Notes under the pieces: generated by a model
Seen by the model: only the letters and a program-made list of their open reading frames with translations
What the model was told of the DNA's origin: nothing
Database searches by the model: none
NCBI GenBank assembly: GCA_025991245.1
Contig: BQMJ01000057.1
Span: 115,069 to 179,068, forward strand
Direction of reading: 5' to 3'
DNA length: 64,000 nucleotides
From: Galdieria partita
Taxonomy: Eukaryota; Rhodophyta; Bangiophyceae; Galdieriales; Galdieriaceae
In this document: piece after piece, positions 21,162 through 30,534 of the stretch
Layout: each line of letters starts with the position of its first letter
How positions within the stretch are numbered: the stretch's first letter is position 1
Position numbers and translations under genes: made by a program

Positions 21162-22172
21162 CTACAAGACTTCTCCAACAATAACTGAAAACTCAGGCGC
21201 TATTTCTTCCATAAACACTTTAGGGATATTTGCTTCGTTTAGCCACTGACAGTATTCCTCAAATGTAAAAGTATCCCCTTCTGAAGTGTTGACCAACATA
21301 TTGAGAGCAAACAATAATGGATACGCTGGAGCACTTCTCTCGTTGTTGGGAAACATATCGATGATAATAATTCTTCCGTGTGGTTTCAAAGCTTTTCCAA
21401 GTTTCTGAAACAATACTCGAGAGGAATTTTCACCTTCGGAATGCACAATATTGCCAAGGATGACAATGTCGTATTTGTTTTCTCCATAGTCAACTTGCTT
21501 CAAATCTCCTGCCAAATAGGCATATTGCTTCTCTACGCCATGGCGCTGGACATAAGTTTTCGTTAGTTCTAATACTTTGGAAAAGTCTTGGGCTGTCACC
21601 ATCACTTTATCGGATTTTTCAGCTAAAGGAATGCTCCATACTCCTGAACCACACGCAATATCGAGTACGTTTAATGGAATGTTGGCTTTGTCCTTCAATA
21701 ACATATCAGCCAAACGAGCAGAACGACCAAGGCTCATTGTATGCAATGACTTGACCAAATGAGGAAAGAACTCGGTTGCCTTTTGCTCTTGCTCTAGTGC
21801 CCTTGGAGGTTGACCTGTCTTGATAACTTGATTTAAGTGGGACCAAGTATTCCAAAGATCGTCAATTTCAAACATGGCACCTACATAGTCTGCACTTGTT
21901 TTCACCAAAAATCTTGCACTTATTGGCTCCAGTTCATAGTATTGATCCTTCTTTTTAAGAAATTCCAAACCAACCAGTGCATTCAGCAGCATGCGCACAC
22001 CTCTAGGTGTGGCATCTATAGCACTTGCAACTTGCTCCACTGTAGAGTTGCCTTGAGAAATACAATTAAAGATACCCAATTGCACTGCCGTCATCAGCGT
22101 ACGTGAGCTGGTATAAGCATGGAACATATGGCTTATCCTTTGCAGTTGTTGCTCTTTGATGTCTTGTGACAT
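21162..22172 (-). CDS. SAM-dependent O-methyltransferase-like protein (winged-helix dimerisation plus Rossmann domain)
   Basis: A single-exon gene of 336 residues. The N-terminal ~100 residues form a winged-helix dimerisation domain (LMTAVQLGIFNCIS, STVEQVASAIDATPRGVRML). The C-terminal part is a class I methyltransferase: LDIACGSGVWSIPLAE near residue 180 (motif I), VTAQDFSKVLE (motif II), YDIVILGNIVHSEGEN (motif IV), and ALKPHGRIIIIDMFP (motif V/VI). The architecture is that of bacterial hydroxyneurosporene/acetylserotonin-type O-methyltransferases. The substrate is unknown. The open frame reaches 22205 only via a TTG; the first ATG is 22172. Lack of introns and bacterial-like sequence make transfer from bacteria possible (inference). 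A 20-bp tandem repeat lies 56-95 bp upstream. Confidence 0.8.
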   Translation of the reverse strand: MSQDIKEQQLQRISHMFHAYTSSRTLMTAVQLGIFNCISQGNSTVEQVASAIDATPRGVRMLLNALVGLEFLKKKDQYYELEPISARFLVKTSADYVGAMFEIDDLWNTWSHLNQVIKTGQPPRALEQEQKATEFFPHLVKSLHTMSLGRSARLADMLLKDKANIPLNVLDIACGSGVWSIPLAEKSDKVMVTAQDFSKVLELTKTYVQRHGVEKQYAYLAGDLKQVDYGENKYDIVILGNIVHSEGENSSRVLFQKLGKALKPHGRIIIIDMFPNNERSAPAYPLLFALNMLVNTSEGDTFTFEEYCQWLNEANIPKVFMEEIAPEFSVIVGEVL

Positions 22173-22227
22173 TGTTCGTGATGAGTACTTGTGAAATAAG
22201 CCCAAAACAATGAGGCAGAATTGCTCT

Positions 22228-22267
22228 GAACAGATCGGCTATTTATAGAACAGATCGGCTATTTATT
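22228..22267. repeat. 20-bp tandem direct repeat upstream of the O-methyltransferase gene
   Basis: GAACAGATCGGCTATTTAT followed by A in the first copy and T in the second, back to back (22228-22247 and 22248-22267). A GC-rich stretch (GGACAGCGCGCGGGCGAAGGG) follows immediately. The position fits a promoter or 5' UTR element of the minus-strand gene; a regulatory role is inference. Confidence 0.75.
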
Positions 22268-22510
22268 GGACAGCGCGCGGGCGAAGGGAGAAATTCGAGA
22301 CAGCAACATGAGATATCCTCATTCAAACGTCATAGCGAAATATAACTTACAAAAATTGGCTCCTTTCTAGATTAGACTGCTGTATACTCTGTGTATTCTA
22401 TTTGGGAGGGTTCAAAACTGTTTTTTCTGTAAGCATTGACTCTTGAAAATCTATTTTCGATAAGTTGGCATTCGCAGACGTAACGGCTCATCGCGGCATG
22501 GAGAAATGAA

Positions 22511-22813
22511 ATGTCCCTGAATCATCCCTCGTGTCCAGCAAGTTCCTCAACGGCCTTGAAAGAAAAATACTTTATTCCAATCAACATCTTGCTTCGAAAT
22601 AAAAGTCTACACAAACTCTATCTAATAATTACAAAGATATATCAAAAAGTATCTTCCAAAGAATCACTTCTTTTTCTTCAAACTGTTTTAAAATATTCCC
22701 ATTCAAACTATGTGCGGCTGGCCCTTGGAAATCTTACAGGTAGCCTTAAAACAAAAAAGACAACTGTGGCTAGAATAATGTCAGCAAAGTCTTTGAGGAT
22801 GCAGAACAGATAA
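22511..22813 (+). CDS. Hypothetical 100-residue ORF, weakly supported
   Basis: A 100-codon open frame starts at a true ATG at 22511. The product is basic (many Lys and Arg), with a leucine-rich centre (NILLRNKSLHKLYLIITKIY) and a Lys/Arg-rich C-terminus. No domain is recognised and no splice sites extend it. It sits alone in a ~950-bp gap between two minus-strand genes. It could be chance. Confidence 0.25.
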   Translation: MSLNHPSCPASSSTALKEKYFIPINILLRNKSLHKLYLIITKIYQKVSSKESLLFLQTVLKYSHSNYVRLALGNLTGSLKTKKTTVARIMSAKSLRMQNR

Positions 22814-23158
22814 TCGGACACCCAAACTTGCTAAAATAGTGCATCCCGCGGAAAAGCAATGATAGAACATAGTATTCTATTGGAGAGTCGTATTGTAAGC
22901 TATCTTATACACAAAAAAGTCCTCTATCTAGTACATATTCGCTGGTACATTGTGAACTCCTCAGTTTGCAAATGAATACTTGCATAAATCCCCCATCTAT
23001 TGCTTTCAAGTTGTCTTCATACTATTCAGGATAGTAAAAGTGTTATTCCTATAGAGCAATGGAATCGTTTCTTCAGATGTGGATAAACAACTATGATGTG
23101 GATGCAACTTCTCAGTACTAACAATCACTCAATATCAAATAGCTGATTTCAACTACGC
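22814..23158. other. Intergenic, nothing seen
   Basis: AT-rich spacer without open frames or repeats of note, downstream of a minus-strand gene's stop at 23159. Confidence 0.35.
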
Positions 23159-24479
23159 TTACCTCCAAATAGCCTCTTCCGCATCTTTGCCACGCTGAAA
23201 ATGACAATAATATAAAAACTTATTCATTCACTTCAACCTTATCTCAAACTTTCTCTATCAATCAACTTACCAATAAAATAGCCATTGCTGTTGCAAGACT
23301 GGCAATAACGAATTCACCCACTTTTCGTCTCCATCTGACCACGAAAGGTGGAACGGTTGCATAGCCTATCGATAGTCCAACAGATAATCGCTTCCATTCC
23401 ATCCTATTTTTAAGTGAAAACAAATAGTCAGGCACTCAACCCTAAAGCTCAATCAAAGTACCCAACATACCTTGAAACATCTAATGAAAATGTAAGAACG
23501 CTAACGGTATATTCATCTCCAAGTTTCCAGGACTCAATTTGCTGTCTTTCTTCTAAACTTGGTTCGGAGTAATTCCATTTGAGCTTGCGCGTTTTCAGTT
23601 CATCAATCCAAAGAAAGGGATACCATGCTATATAAGGGTGTGGATGACTAGAAGTTCTTGCTTCTTCAAATGAATGATAATTGTTTCGAATAGAAACATA
23701 AGAAAAATCGTAGGTGGATTGGTCATCCCATAAAAACTGTTCTGCACAGCCAAAGAGAAAGAACTTTAAGCAAACTTCTTCAACTGGTTTTTGTTCCTTA
23801 TTAAAAACATTAATAAGCCAAAGAGAACTATTTGGAACCAACAATAGTTCGTTACTAGCTACTGATGCAGTAGCGTGTAACAGATTCAACGAAAGCTTGC
23901 CATTTTCTGATACTGTTTCTGCTATCGATATGTCAAAAGGTTGTTGGTGGTTCCATTGAATTGACTGGAAAGACCAGCCCTGTATATCGTCAACTTGTAG
24001 TGACACTGTTAAGCAAATAGCGTAGACCAATACTTGTAAATTTCTTACTTTGACCGTCCCAAATGATATCATGAAGTACTGCACTTGCTAAGAATTGGGC
24101 TTCAGAAGCAACTGAATGAATCTTTGTACAGTCCAATGTATCATTGTTAGGAACAGTTTCTACTGATAGCAAAGGGTATCGAACGTGTTGTGGTAACCAT
24201 AAATCCAAGGCGCTGGGATAAGTTCCTAAGCTGAGTTCATACCATATATCTCTTTGTTGTACGTGGCTTGTCGATCTCAACAAGGTAAAACTACAACTTC
24301 TTATAAAGCTGTAGCACAGCTGTAACCGTTACTTACCCGTCACCAGGACAAGAAAAGCTTTCCGTTACATTGAAACGAGGAACAGTATTGACTTGGTGAA
24401 ATTCAATCGAAGCAACAGTTTTCAAGCAATAAAATAATATCCACAGAGAAGAAAGGCGCTTGAATATTTGGCATTCCAT
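23159..24479 (-). CDS. Predicted secretory-pathway single-pass membrane protein, family not recognised
   Basis: Five exons (24479-24337, 24275-24049, 23993-23471, 23403-23271, 23194-23159) sum to 1,062 nt, 353 residues, with consistent phases. The N-terminus (MECQIFKRLSSLWILFYCLKTVAS) is a signal peptide. The ~280-residue middle is polar with several NxS/T sites (FNVTES, NNDTLD, VPNSSLW, KWNYSEP) and Cys pairs, as in a lumenal or extracellular domain. Near the C-terminus RWRRKVGEFVIASLATAMAILL is a TM helix with a basic flank, then a 12-residue cytosolic tail (GKDAEEAIWR). This is type I topology of an ER or surface protein. It faintly recalls GPI-anchor assembly subunits, but I do not claim that. 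The first ATG is 24479; upstream frame uses only TTG. Confidence 0.65.
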
Positions 24480-25195
24480 TGTCGAGAATTGAATTGGTGT
24501 GAAATATTTGCTTTTAGAAAGTGAGCTCTTCGTCAAAAGGAATTATTTTATGATAACTGACCATCTCAAAAAGCTCTAAATATAAACGTTATATACATTA
24601 AATATATCGGAGCAACTTTATTCAAAATTTGTTCAACTACTTCCATTTTACAGTTTTACAAGGCAGATATGAAACTCTTTAAAGGTGCAAGTCGCACCCT
24701 GAAAGTTGTGAGTTTGCAAACCTGCATACCCTCCAGGAACCTGAACCAAAGTTAGTCTTTTCTAAAATAGAAAAACTTCACTTTGCAAAAGTACCCACGA
24801 ACGGTTCTAGTTTTCTTTGTGGAACAAAAACGTGTTTCCTTGTTTTCTTCAAAAACCAAACCTGCTAAACATACTTCCTATGCTATTCGTCTATGTTATA
24901 ATCTATATATATACAACCACAAACCCTTTTTCAGAGTGATTCGCAATAACAAAACAGGTTGTAGACTATCGAGGGTTACTTGTGTTGTGGCAGCTGACAA
25001 ACTAGTAATAATAATAATAATGGTTGTACGAAAGCTGCAAACATAATCAATAAAAGTGTGTAACAAAATGGTAAACTCGTTTAGCCGAATACATTTTCAC
25101 GTAAGAATCACAATTGACTGACTGGCTCTTGAACTGTAAGTAGAATGCAACAACTCTACAAATTTTCCAATTTAAGATTTCTTCCATTTTAAAGA
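24480..25195. other. Divergent intergenic region, no supported gene
   Basis: About 700 bp between divergent starts. An 88-codon frame at 24783-25046 opens only at a TTG and contains an (ATA)n stretch near 25005; I do not accept it. This is likely promoter sequence for arsM on the right. Confidence 0.4.
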
Positions 25196-26316
25196 ATGAG
25201 TTGTTCTGGTTGCAAAAAGAGTTCTTCCATCTCTACAGAACAAGTTGCTGAGTATTATAAAGATGTCGTGACAGGAAATACTCGTCTGTCGTGTCCTTGT
25301 AGTTCTGGAGTTCTTACTACTCAACAGCAGAAGATATTGAGTTTGATTCACCCAACCATTCTTGAGAGGTATTATGGCTGTGCAAGCCCTATACCTACTG
25401 CAATTGAAGGTTGCACTGTATTGGATCTTGGATGCGGCACAGGTAGAGATGTTTATTTATGCAGTGCGTTAGTTGGAAACAAGGGAAAAGTTATTGGAGT
25501 TGATCTTCTCCCTGAAATGCTGGAGATTGCTTCCAGATACAAGTCCTATCATGCAGAGAAGTTCTTTCATGATTCCTCTCCAAGTAATGTTGAATTTTTA
25601 CAAGGACGTATTGAGAATCTTAAAGAGATTGGAATTGCAGATGGCTCCATAGATGTTGTCATTTCCAACTGTGTCGTCAATTTATCGGATGACAAGGTGT
25701 GAAAAATTTGAATATTCTGAAAGCTAATTTGATAGATCTTGAATAGGAGAAAATATTCAAAGAAGTTTCAAGAGTCTTAAAGCCTGGAGGAGAATTTTAT
25801 TTTGCTGACAAATATATAGACAGGCGTTTGAATGCGGAGGCAAGGCAAGACCTTGAGTTGGTAGGTCAATGCTTAGGAAAGGCAATGTATATCCAAGACT
25901 TTGTATCTCTCGTGAAGAAAGCGGGATTTTCCGATATTCGCCTAGTCTCAAGTTCAAAGCAAAGAATTTCATCCGAAACAGAAGCCAAACTGAATGGTGC
26001 TTGTGCCTATTCTTGTGTGTTTAGAGCATTTCGATTAGAACATTTAGATGAATGTTTAGAAGACTACCAAGAAACCGCTATCTTTCAGGGCACTACTGAT
26101 GTTGATAGGGATACCTATGAGTTCGATTGTCATCTCAAGTTTCCTAAGGGTTTGCCTGTCTCAGTTGATGGTAATACAGCTGAAATTATTCGCCACTCTA
26201 GACTCTCGCATTACTTTCATATATCTAATAGAAAGTCTCACCAAGGTCTATTTCAACCTGAGAAACAGCTTCCCATGAGTTTGATTGTGAAAAATCAATC
26301 TTTGGAAAAGAAGTAG
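25196..26316 (+). CDS. arsM: ArsM arsenite S-adenosylmethionine methyltransferase
   Basis: Two exons (25196-25696, 25747-26316) with a 50-nt intron encode 356 residues. The methyltransferase core has VLDLGCGTGRDVYLCS near residue 75 and VIGVDLLPEMLEIA near 100. The arsenic-binding cysteines of the algal enzyme family can be placed: Cys62 (YYGC), Cys159 (SNCVVNLSDDK) and Cys209 (GQCLG), plus an N-terminal CPC (33-35). LKPGGEFYFADKYIDRRL and DYQETAIFQGTT are also ArsM-typical. The enzyme methylates As(III) to mono-, di- and trimethyl species, detoxifying it. Together with arsB 8 kb away the window encodes both export and methylation of arsenic. ATG at 25196. Confidence 0.95.
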
Positions 26317-27915
26317 CTATATTTGTATGTTTTTAGTTGATAGAATAAATGTTTCAGTTTGTAGATAAAATCCCTGTCTAGACTGGGAGTCCCTAGAGTA
26401 CAAGTGAATACTCAGCCAAGCTGCTAAAGCTGAGTCTAAAACTTGTTGAGCAATATGACTTGTAGAGGAGTCTTCACTCGCTATTGATTATATTTCTCAT
26501 TCTCGTGAAAGAACAATTATTCCAGAAGATTCCTGGTTGTACTCTCCTGAGCTGTTAGATTCCTACATGCGTATCTTTTTTTTTTAATCTTTTTTGTCTT
26601 TCAGAAGAATAAGAAAGGTGAGCCAATGATGTTTCTTTTTATGGATTGTATTTTATGGTAGAATAGAAACTTGTTTCTACTCGAACCATCAATACAAGTG
26701 CAAAAGCGACTTGATAGCTATTATGGGAGAAAGGAGTCTTGAGCAGTAAGTAAGAGTTGATCACGAATCTTAACTGAGCAATTGTTGTATCCAACGTTTC
26801 TTGTCATGTACTTAAAAAAGACACATACCACATCCGACAGAATTCATAAAGTATTTATGTGTTCAAGTAACTGTCGAGATAAAAAAGACTTGCAACTTTT
26901 TGAAGACAACACCCGACTATAATAACGACAGTTCACTCGCTCTTGGAAGAGTTTGGGATCACAAATACTTGTCAAAGGACATTTAAGAGCGCAAGTTCCC
27001 AACGTTGAGTTTATAAACTTCTTGTCAATGCCTCATTGATAGCTTTTAGTATTTTGGGAAAATACTGTGACTATGCAAGAGTTATTTAAAGACGGAAGTA
27101 TTATAGCTGTGGCTGGGTTTGCCAACAGGTGGCTGGGGACGAACTCTTGATATATGAAAATGTCCCCATCGAGTTTGATACAAAAGCGTCTGAACTGTTG
27201 AAACCGAAAGAGATTTCAAAGTCTATTTCAGCGCTGGACTGTAACGCTGCAAAGCTCTTTGGGCGAGGTCGAATGAAACGGTAAGCTTGTTTACCTCTCT
27301 GGACATCGAAAGACGAGCGTTCCGGTCGTTTCAAGTGATGGAGGTCTAGGAAAGAATGTTAAACTCTATTTGTTTGTCACTTTGGACTTTTTTAGCTTGT
27401 CGAGTACTTTGTTTATTCCTCGAGCAATTCTCATCATAAAAACCAAAATGGTTGGCGACACTCGATACATGCGAACAATCTCAACATTCTTCAATCTACC
27501 AGAACATGTTTTGTTGTATCGTCGCAATTTTGCATTGAAATTCCGTTTAAGAATTAGTTCAGTTTCCAGTCATTTACATGTTCATGACTAGTATGGAAAT
27601 TTCATAGCATGTTGGGAACGAGGACATTATCTCAACGACTCTTTTCTCTGAAACAGTTCTAGTGTGAACATATTTCAATATGTCCGGGACTGGCCAATTT
27701 CATCTCAACTAGTCTTAGAAAGACTTATCTCAGGAAATAACCTTATCAATCCTTGAATCCCAAGTGACAAATCCATCACTTATAGCTATCAAAGCTCTAT
27801 AGAAAGTATACATCCTTGAATCCACAAAGTAGAAGGTTGCGTCAGGAATTCACTAAAATACAAAGAAACCAAATTTCTCTTTCAAAAGTCTCACGTTCTT
27901 TACAAATATTTTCGG
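26317..27915 (+). other. Gene-poor stretch with a decayed segment shared with ~31.95-32.32 kb
   Basis: From about 26790 to 27290 the DNA resembles 31950-32320 (for example ATTCATAAAGTATTTATGTG against ATTCACAAAATATTTATGAG, and AAGAGCGCAA, GGGAAAATACTGTGA, TTTGCCAACA shared in the same order). An exon-like run at about 27132-27283 reads VAGDELLIYENVPIEFDTKA...AAKLFGRGRMKR and ends at a GTAAGC donor. The other copy keeps KLFGRGGMKL but has lost the middle. A separate short frame at 27448-27591 (FFNLPEHVLLYRRNFALKFR) faintly resembles the start of a GRAM domain. No intact gene is supported. Confidence 0.45.
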
Positions 27916-30294
27916 TCACAAAGAACCCGACTCCAATGCTGATATTTCGAGCTTTGGAAACCATCGATATAAAACCCCAAACTTAAAAGGAATAAAAAGA
28001 AATAAAACAAATGGAAAAATAAGTCCAGTATTCAACATGGTTGAACCACGATAGAAATTCACAGCAACAAAAAACAATAAGACTGCTAGAGAAAGCTGAA
28101 TCAAGGTGTAAATGTGAATATGAAGGCGAGGCACACGACGAATGATATGACTCGGGGGATATCTTTCTGGCTGTGTAAACAGAAGAAGGAGGCGTTCAAT
28201 TAAACCATTGCTTTGAAAGGATGCTACACCCATAAATAAAATAAATCCATACAACACATCTATGGGAAGCTGATCAAGTGCAGGTTTTGCCAGAATAATC
28301 AGAAACGAAAACAAATATGCTATCAAACCTACTATTCGAACCTCTCTGGCATGAACAACGTGATAGCTTATTCTTCCCATTGATTCTCGTTCTTCAATGT
28401 CTGCCAAAGCATAAACATGGAGTAAAGAATGAGGAAGGCCTGCATACATCCATGGCATACCTAAAATGGATGCAATTATATTCAAAACTCCCACCACCAC
28501 CATATTCCAACTATAAGCTGTTCCCTTGCGAAGCCTGTTTTCTGGTCTTTCTACAATGTAAGTACAAACGTTTTGATCGATAAAAACAACCAAGAACAAA
28601 AGAAATCCAGTTACAGCTGCTAGAAATACATAGCCAACTTTTATCTCACCTATAGGGACTACCCAAGGCCTTCCGGTAGTAGTGGAGTAACCAATAGGAC
28701 CTCTTATGTCCAGTCGTTCGACGGTGACTGGATCAAAAGCATAGCTTATCCCCGTCACTATAAGGACACCAAGGGAAGGCCCAATATCTCCAAAGATACT
28801 GCGAACGGAAGGTATTAAAAGATAGCTGTCTCGAAAAAAACGAAATAACAACGCCAAAATCAAAGTCAACGAAGAGAGAAACAAAAACAGCAATACTTGT
28901 GTATAACCACTATGCGTAATGCGAATAAATTCAGTAAACCAATACTGTATAAAAATGAAACCAATAAAGGTCTGAAAAATTTCATCCGTAAACCTTCCCA
29001 AATAAGGAATAAGAGCAGCTGTATTAAGACAGCCTGCTAAAATCAGAAAAATGCTCATCCATATTCCAGTCCATGTATAGAATGGAAGAAACTCGAATCC
29101 CAACTTGTCCGACCATCTCATAAGTACTTGAATATAGACGACGGTGGGTCCTGTAATCATATTGACCATGAGAGGTTGACCACTAAATATTGCGAATCCC
29201 AGACCCAGCACTCCTTGAGAAAATAAACACTCTATAACGCCAATCTGTCCATGAGTAGTTCTTTCCACAATATAACCAAAGACAATAGCTGGTAGAGTTG
29301 CTGTAAAAATCAGAAATATACTGGCAAACAAATATTTCTGCTGAGCACGTCTCTGGTTGATTTCAAAAACAAAGTCTGACAAGTAATGTGGCAGTCGACG
29401 CTTCAAGTCAGCAATAACTAAGACAAAAGGATGCAAAAACAAAAGAGAGGCCCAATATCTCAGTAGAGAAATTGGATGGCAATGAAAACTATGATTTGCG
29501 TATATCTTTTCATTCATTATACCAATAGTTTGATTCAAAGTGGCATCATTGCTCTCGTGCTGCACATGTTGACTAAGAGGTTTGGAAGCAGTCTTTTCCG
29601 TTTGTTCTTTACGTGCCAATTGGCGTCCTACAAAACGATGGATAGCTATCCTTAGCTCATCGTCTGTTGGACAGCAAAAACTCTCTTCACGAAAATCGGA
29701 ATCTGCCAATAGACTGGCAACAGTCTTGGCAGTTTCAAGACCCGAATCAACCATAGACGTACCACTTCCAGTCAAAACCAAACCAACATATTCAGTAAGA
29801 GAGCCATTTATAGCGCCTAAATTCACAGGTTCGACAAGTTGAATTATACTTATAACTTTCCTTTCGAATTCTATATTGTCCAAAGAAGCATAACCAACTG
29901 TAAAAAAAGGCCCCTGTATACTATGTGTCCAATATCCTAGAGCCTTTCCACAACGAACATCCCAAGAAAAGGAGTCACAGTCGACTAGTGAATAATCTTC
30001 AGCCTGTAGCAGCTTCGATCTTGCTTCCTTGTGTGCTTCTTTCGTAATAAGATTTCGTCTTTCCAATAACTGCAGTAATTTGAGAATAATTTCTTGAGGA
30101 TCTTCTCCTCGGAACCTGGCCTTTATCACTGAGTTTTTGTCTTTCGCCAAAGAATCCAAAACCGAGAAACTAACAAGGTCTTCCGAAAAGTCCGGTAATG
30201 TCACGGGGTGAATAACGCATTCAAAAGTATCTTCAGCGTTCCTTTGAAATACTGATAGGTCCGCTTCAGATATGGAAGGCTGATAAGACGACAT
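27916..30294 (-). CDS. SLC4-family bicarbonate/anion (or borate) transporter
   Basis: A single-exon gene of 792 residues from the ATG at 30294. Residues ~1-260 resemble the band-3 cytoplasmic domain: VEPVNLGAINGSLTEYVGLV, LETAKTVASLLADSDFREE and DELRIAIHRFVGRQL. The membrane domain opens with DLKRRLPHYLSDFVFEINQR (residue ~300), the SLC4 entry motif. It continues with LPAIVFGYIVERTTHGQIGVIE, FSGQPLMVNMITGPTVVYIQV, and about 12-14 hydrophobic helices through to GVLNIIASILGMPWMYAGLPHSLLHVYAL and VVHAREVRIVGLIAYLFSF. Family members exchange or co-transport bicarbonate, chloride or borate. The full animal-like architecture with an N-terminal cytosolic domain is notable in an alga; BOR1-type plant members have a shorter one. 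Inorganic-carbon or pH control is plausible but inferred. Confidence 0.9.
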   Translation of the reverse strand: MSSYQPSISEADLSVFQRNAEDTFECVIHPVTLPDFSEDLVSFSVLDSLAKDKNSVIKARFRGEDPQEIILKLLQLLERRNLITKEAHKEARSKLLQAEDYSLVDCDSFSWDVRCGKALGYWTHSIQGPFFTVGYASLDNIEFERKVISIIQLVEPVNLGAINGSLTEYVGLVLTGSGTSMVDSGLETAKTVASLLADSDFREESFCCPTDDELRIAIHRFVGRQLARKEQTEKTASKPLSQHVQHESNDATLNQTIGIMNEKIYANHSFHCHPISLLRYWASLLFLHPFVLVIADLKRRLPHYLSDFVFEINQRRAQQKYLFASIFLIFTATLPAIVFGYIVERTTHGQIGVIECLFSQGVLGLGFAIFSGQPLMVNMITGPTVVYIQVLMRWSDKLGFEFLPFYTWTGIWMSIFLILAGCLNTAALIPYLGRFTDEIFQTFIGFIFIQYWFTEFIRITHSGYTQVLLFLFLSSLTLILALLFRFFRDSYLLIPSVRSIFGDIGPSLGVLIVTGISYAFDPVTVERLDIRGPIGYSTTTGRPWVVPIGEIKVGYVFLAAVTGFLLFLVVFIDQNVCTYIVERPENRLRKGTAYSWNMVVVGVLNIIASILGMPWMYAGLPHSLLHVYALADIEERESMGRISYHVVHAREVRIVGLIAYLFSFLIILAKPALDQLPIDVLYGFILFMGVASFQSNGLIERLLLLFTQPERYPPSHIIRRVPRLHIHIYTLIQLSLAVLLFFVAVNFYRGSTMLNTGLIFPFVLFLFIPFKFGVLYRWFPKLEISALESGSL

Positions 30295-30309
30295 TCAACT
30301 TGTTACAGA

Positions 30310-30534
30310 CTACCTGAATTGTGCTCGTCCGTCACCAACAATGAAAAAATTTGACTGACTTACCCTTTTTCTGGGCATTTGTCGAAAACTTCTTGAAGAA
30401 TGAGACTTTAGAGTTCTTTGAATGCATATCGTTTCAAAAACATACCTTTTAGCTTCTTTGGTTGCTTGCCTCTTTTGAAACAGTCGAGAGATTGTACAAC
30501 ACCGCCTTATTAGTTTTGTTACTAACCCTTCCAT
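30310..30534 (-). CDS. Small upstream ORF or 5' exon of the SLC4 gene, weakly supported
   Basis: A 74-codon frame from an ATG at 30534 encodes a very basic peptide (MEGLVTKLIRRCCTISRLFQ...). It holds two internal GT-AG candidates, but neither joins in frame to the SLC4 start, because a TGA sits directly before that ATG. It may be transcribed 5' leader with an upstream ORF. No domain is seen. Confidence 0.25.
   Translation of the reverse strand: MEGLVTKLIRRCCTISRLFQKRQATKEAKRYVFETICIQRTLKSHSSRSFRQMPRKRVSQSNFFIVGDGRAQFR

Noticed and set aside
21837-22106. Plus-strand ORF of 89 codons
   Set aside because: Antisense shadow of the O-methyltransferase-like gene.
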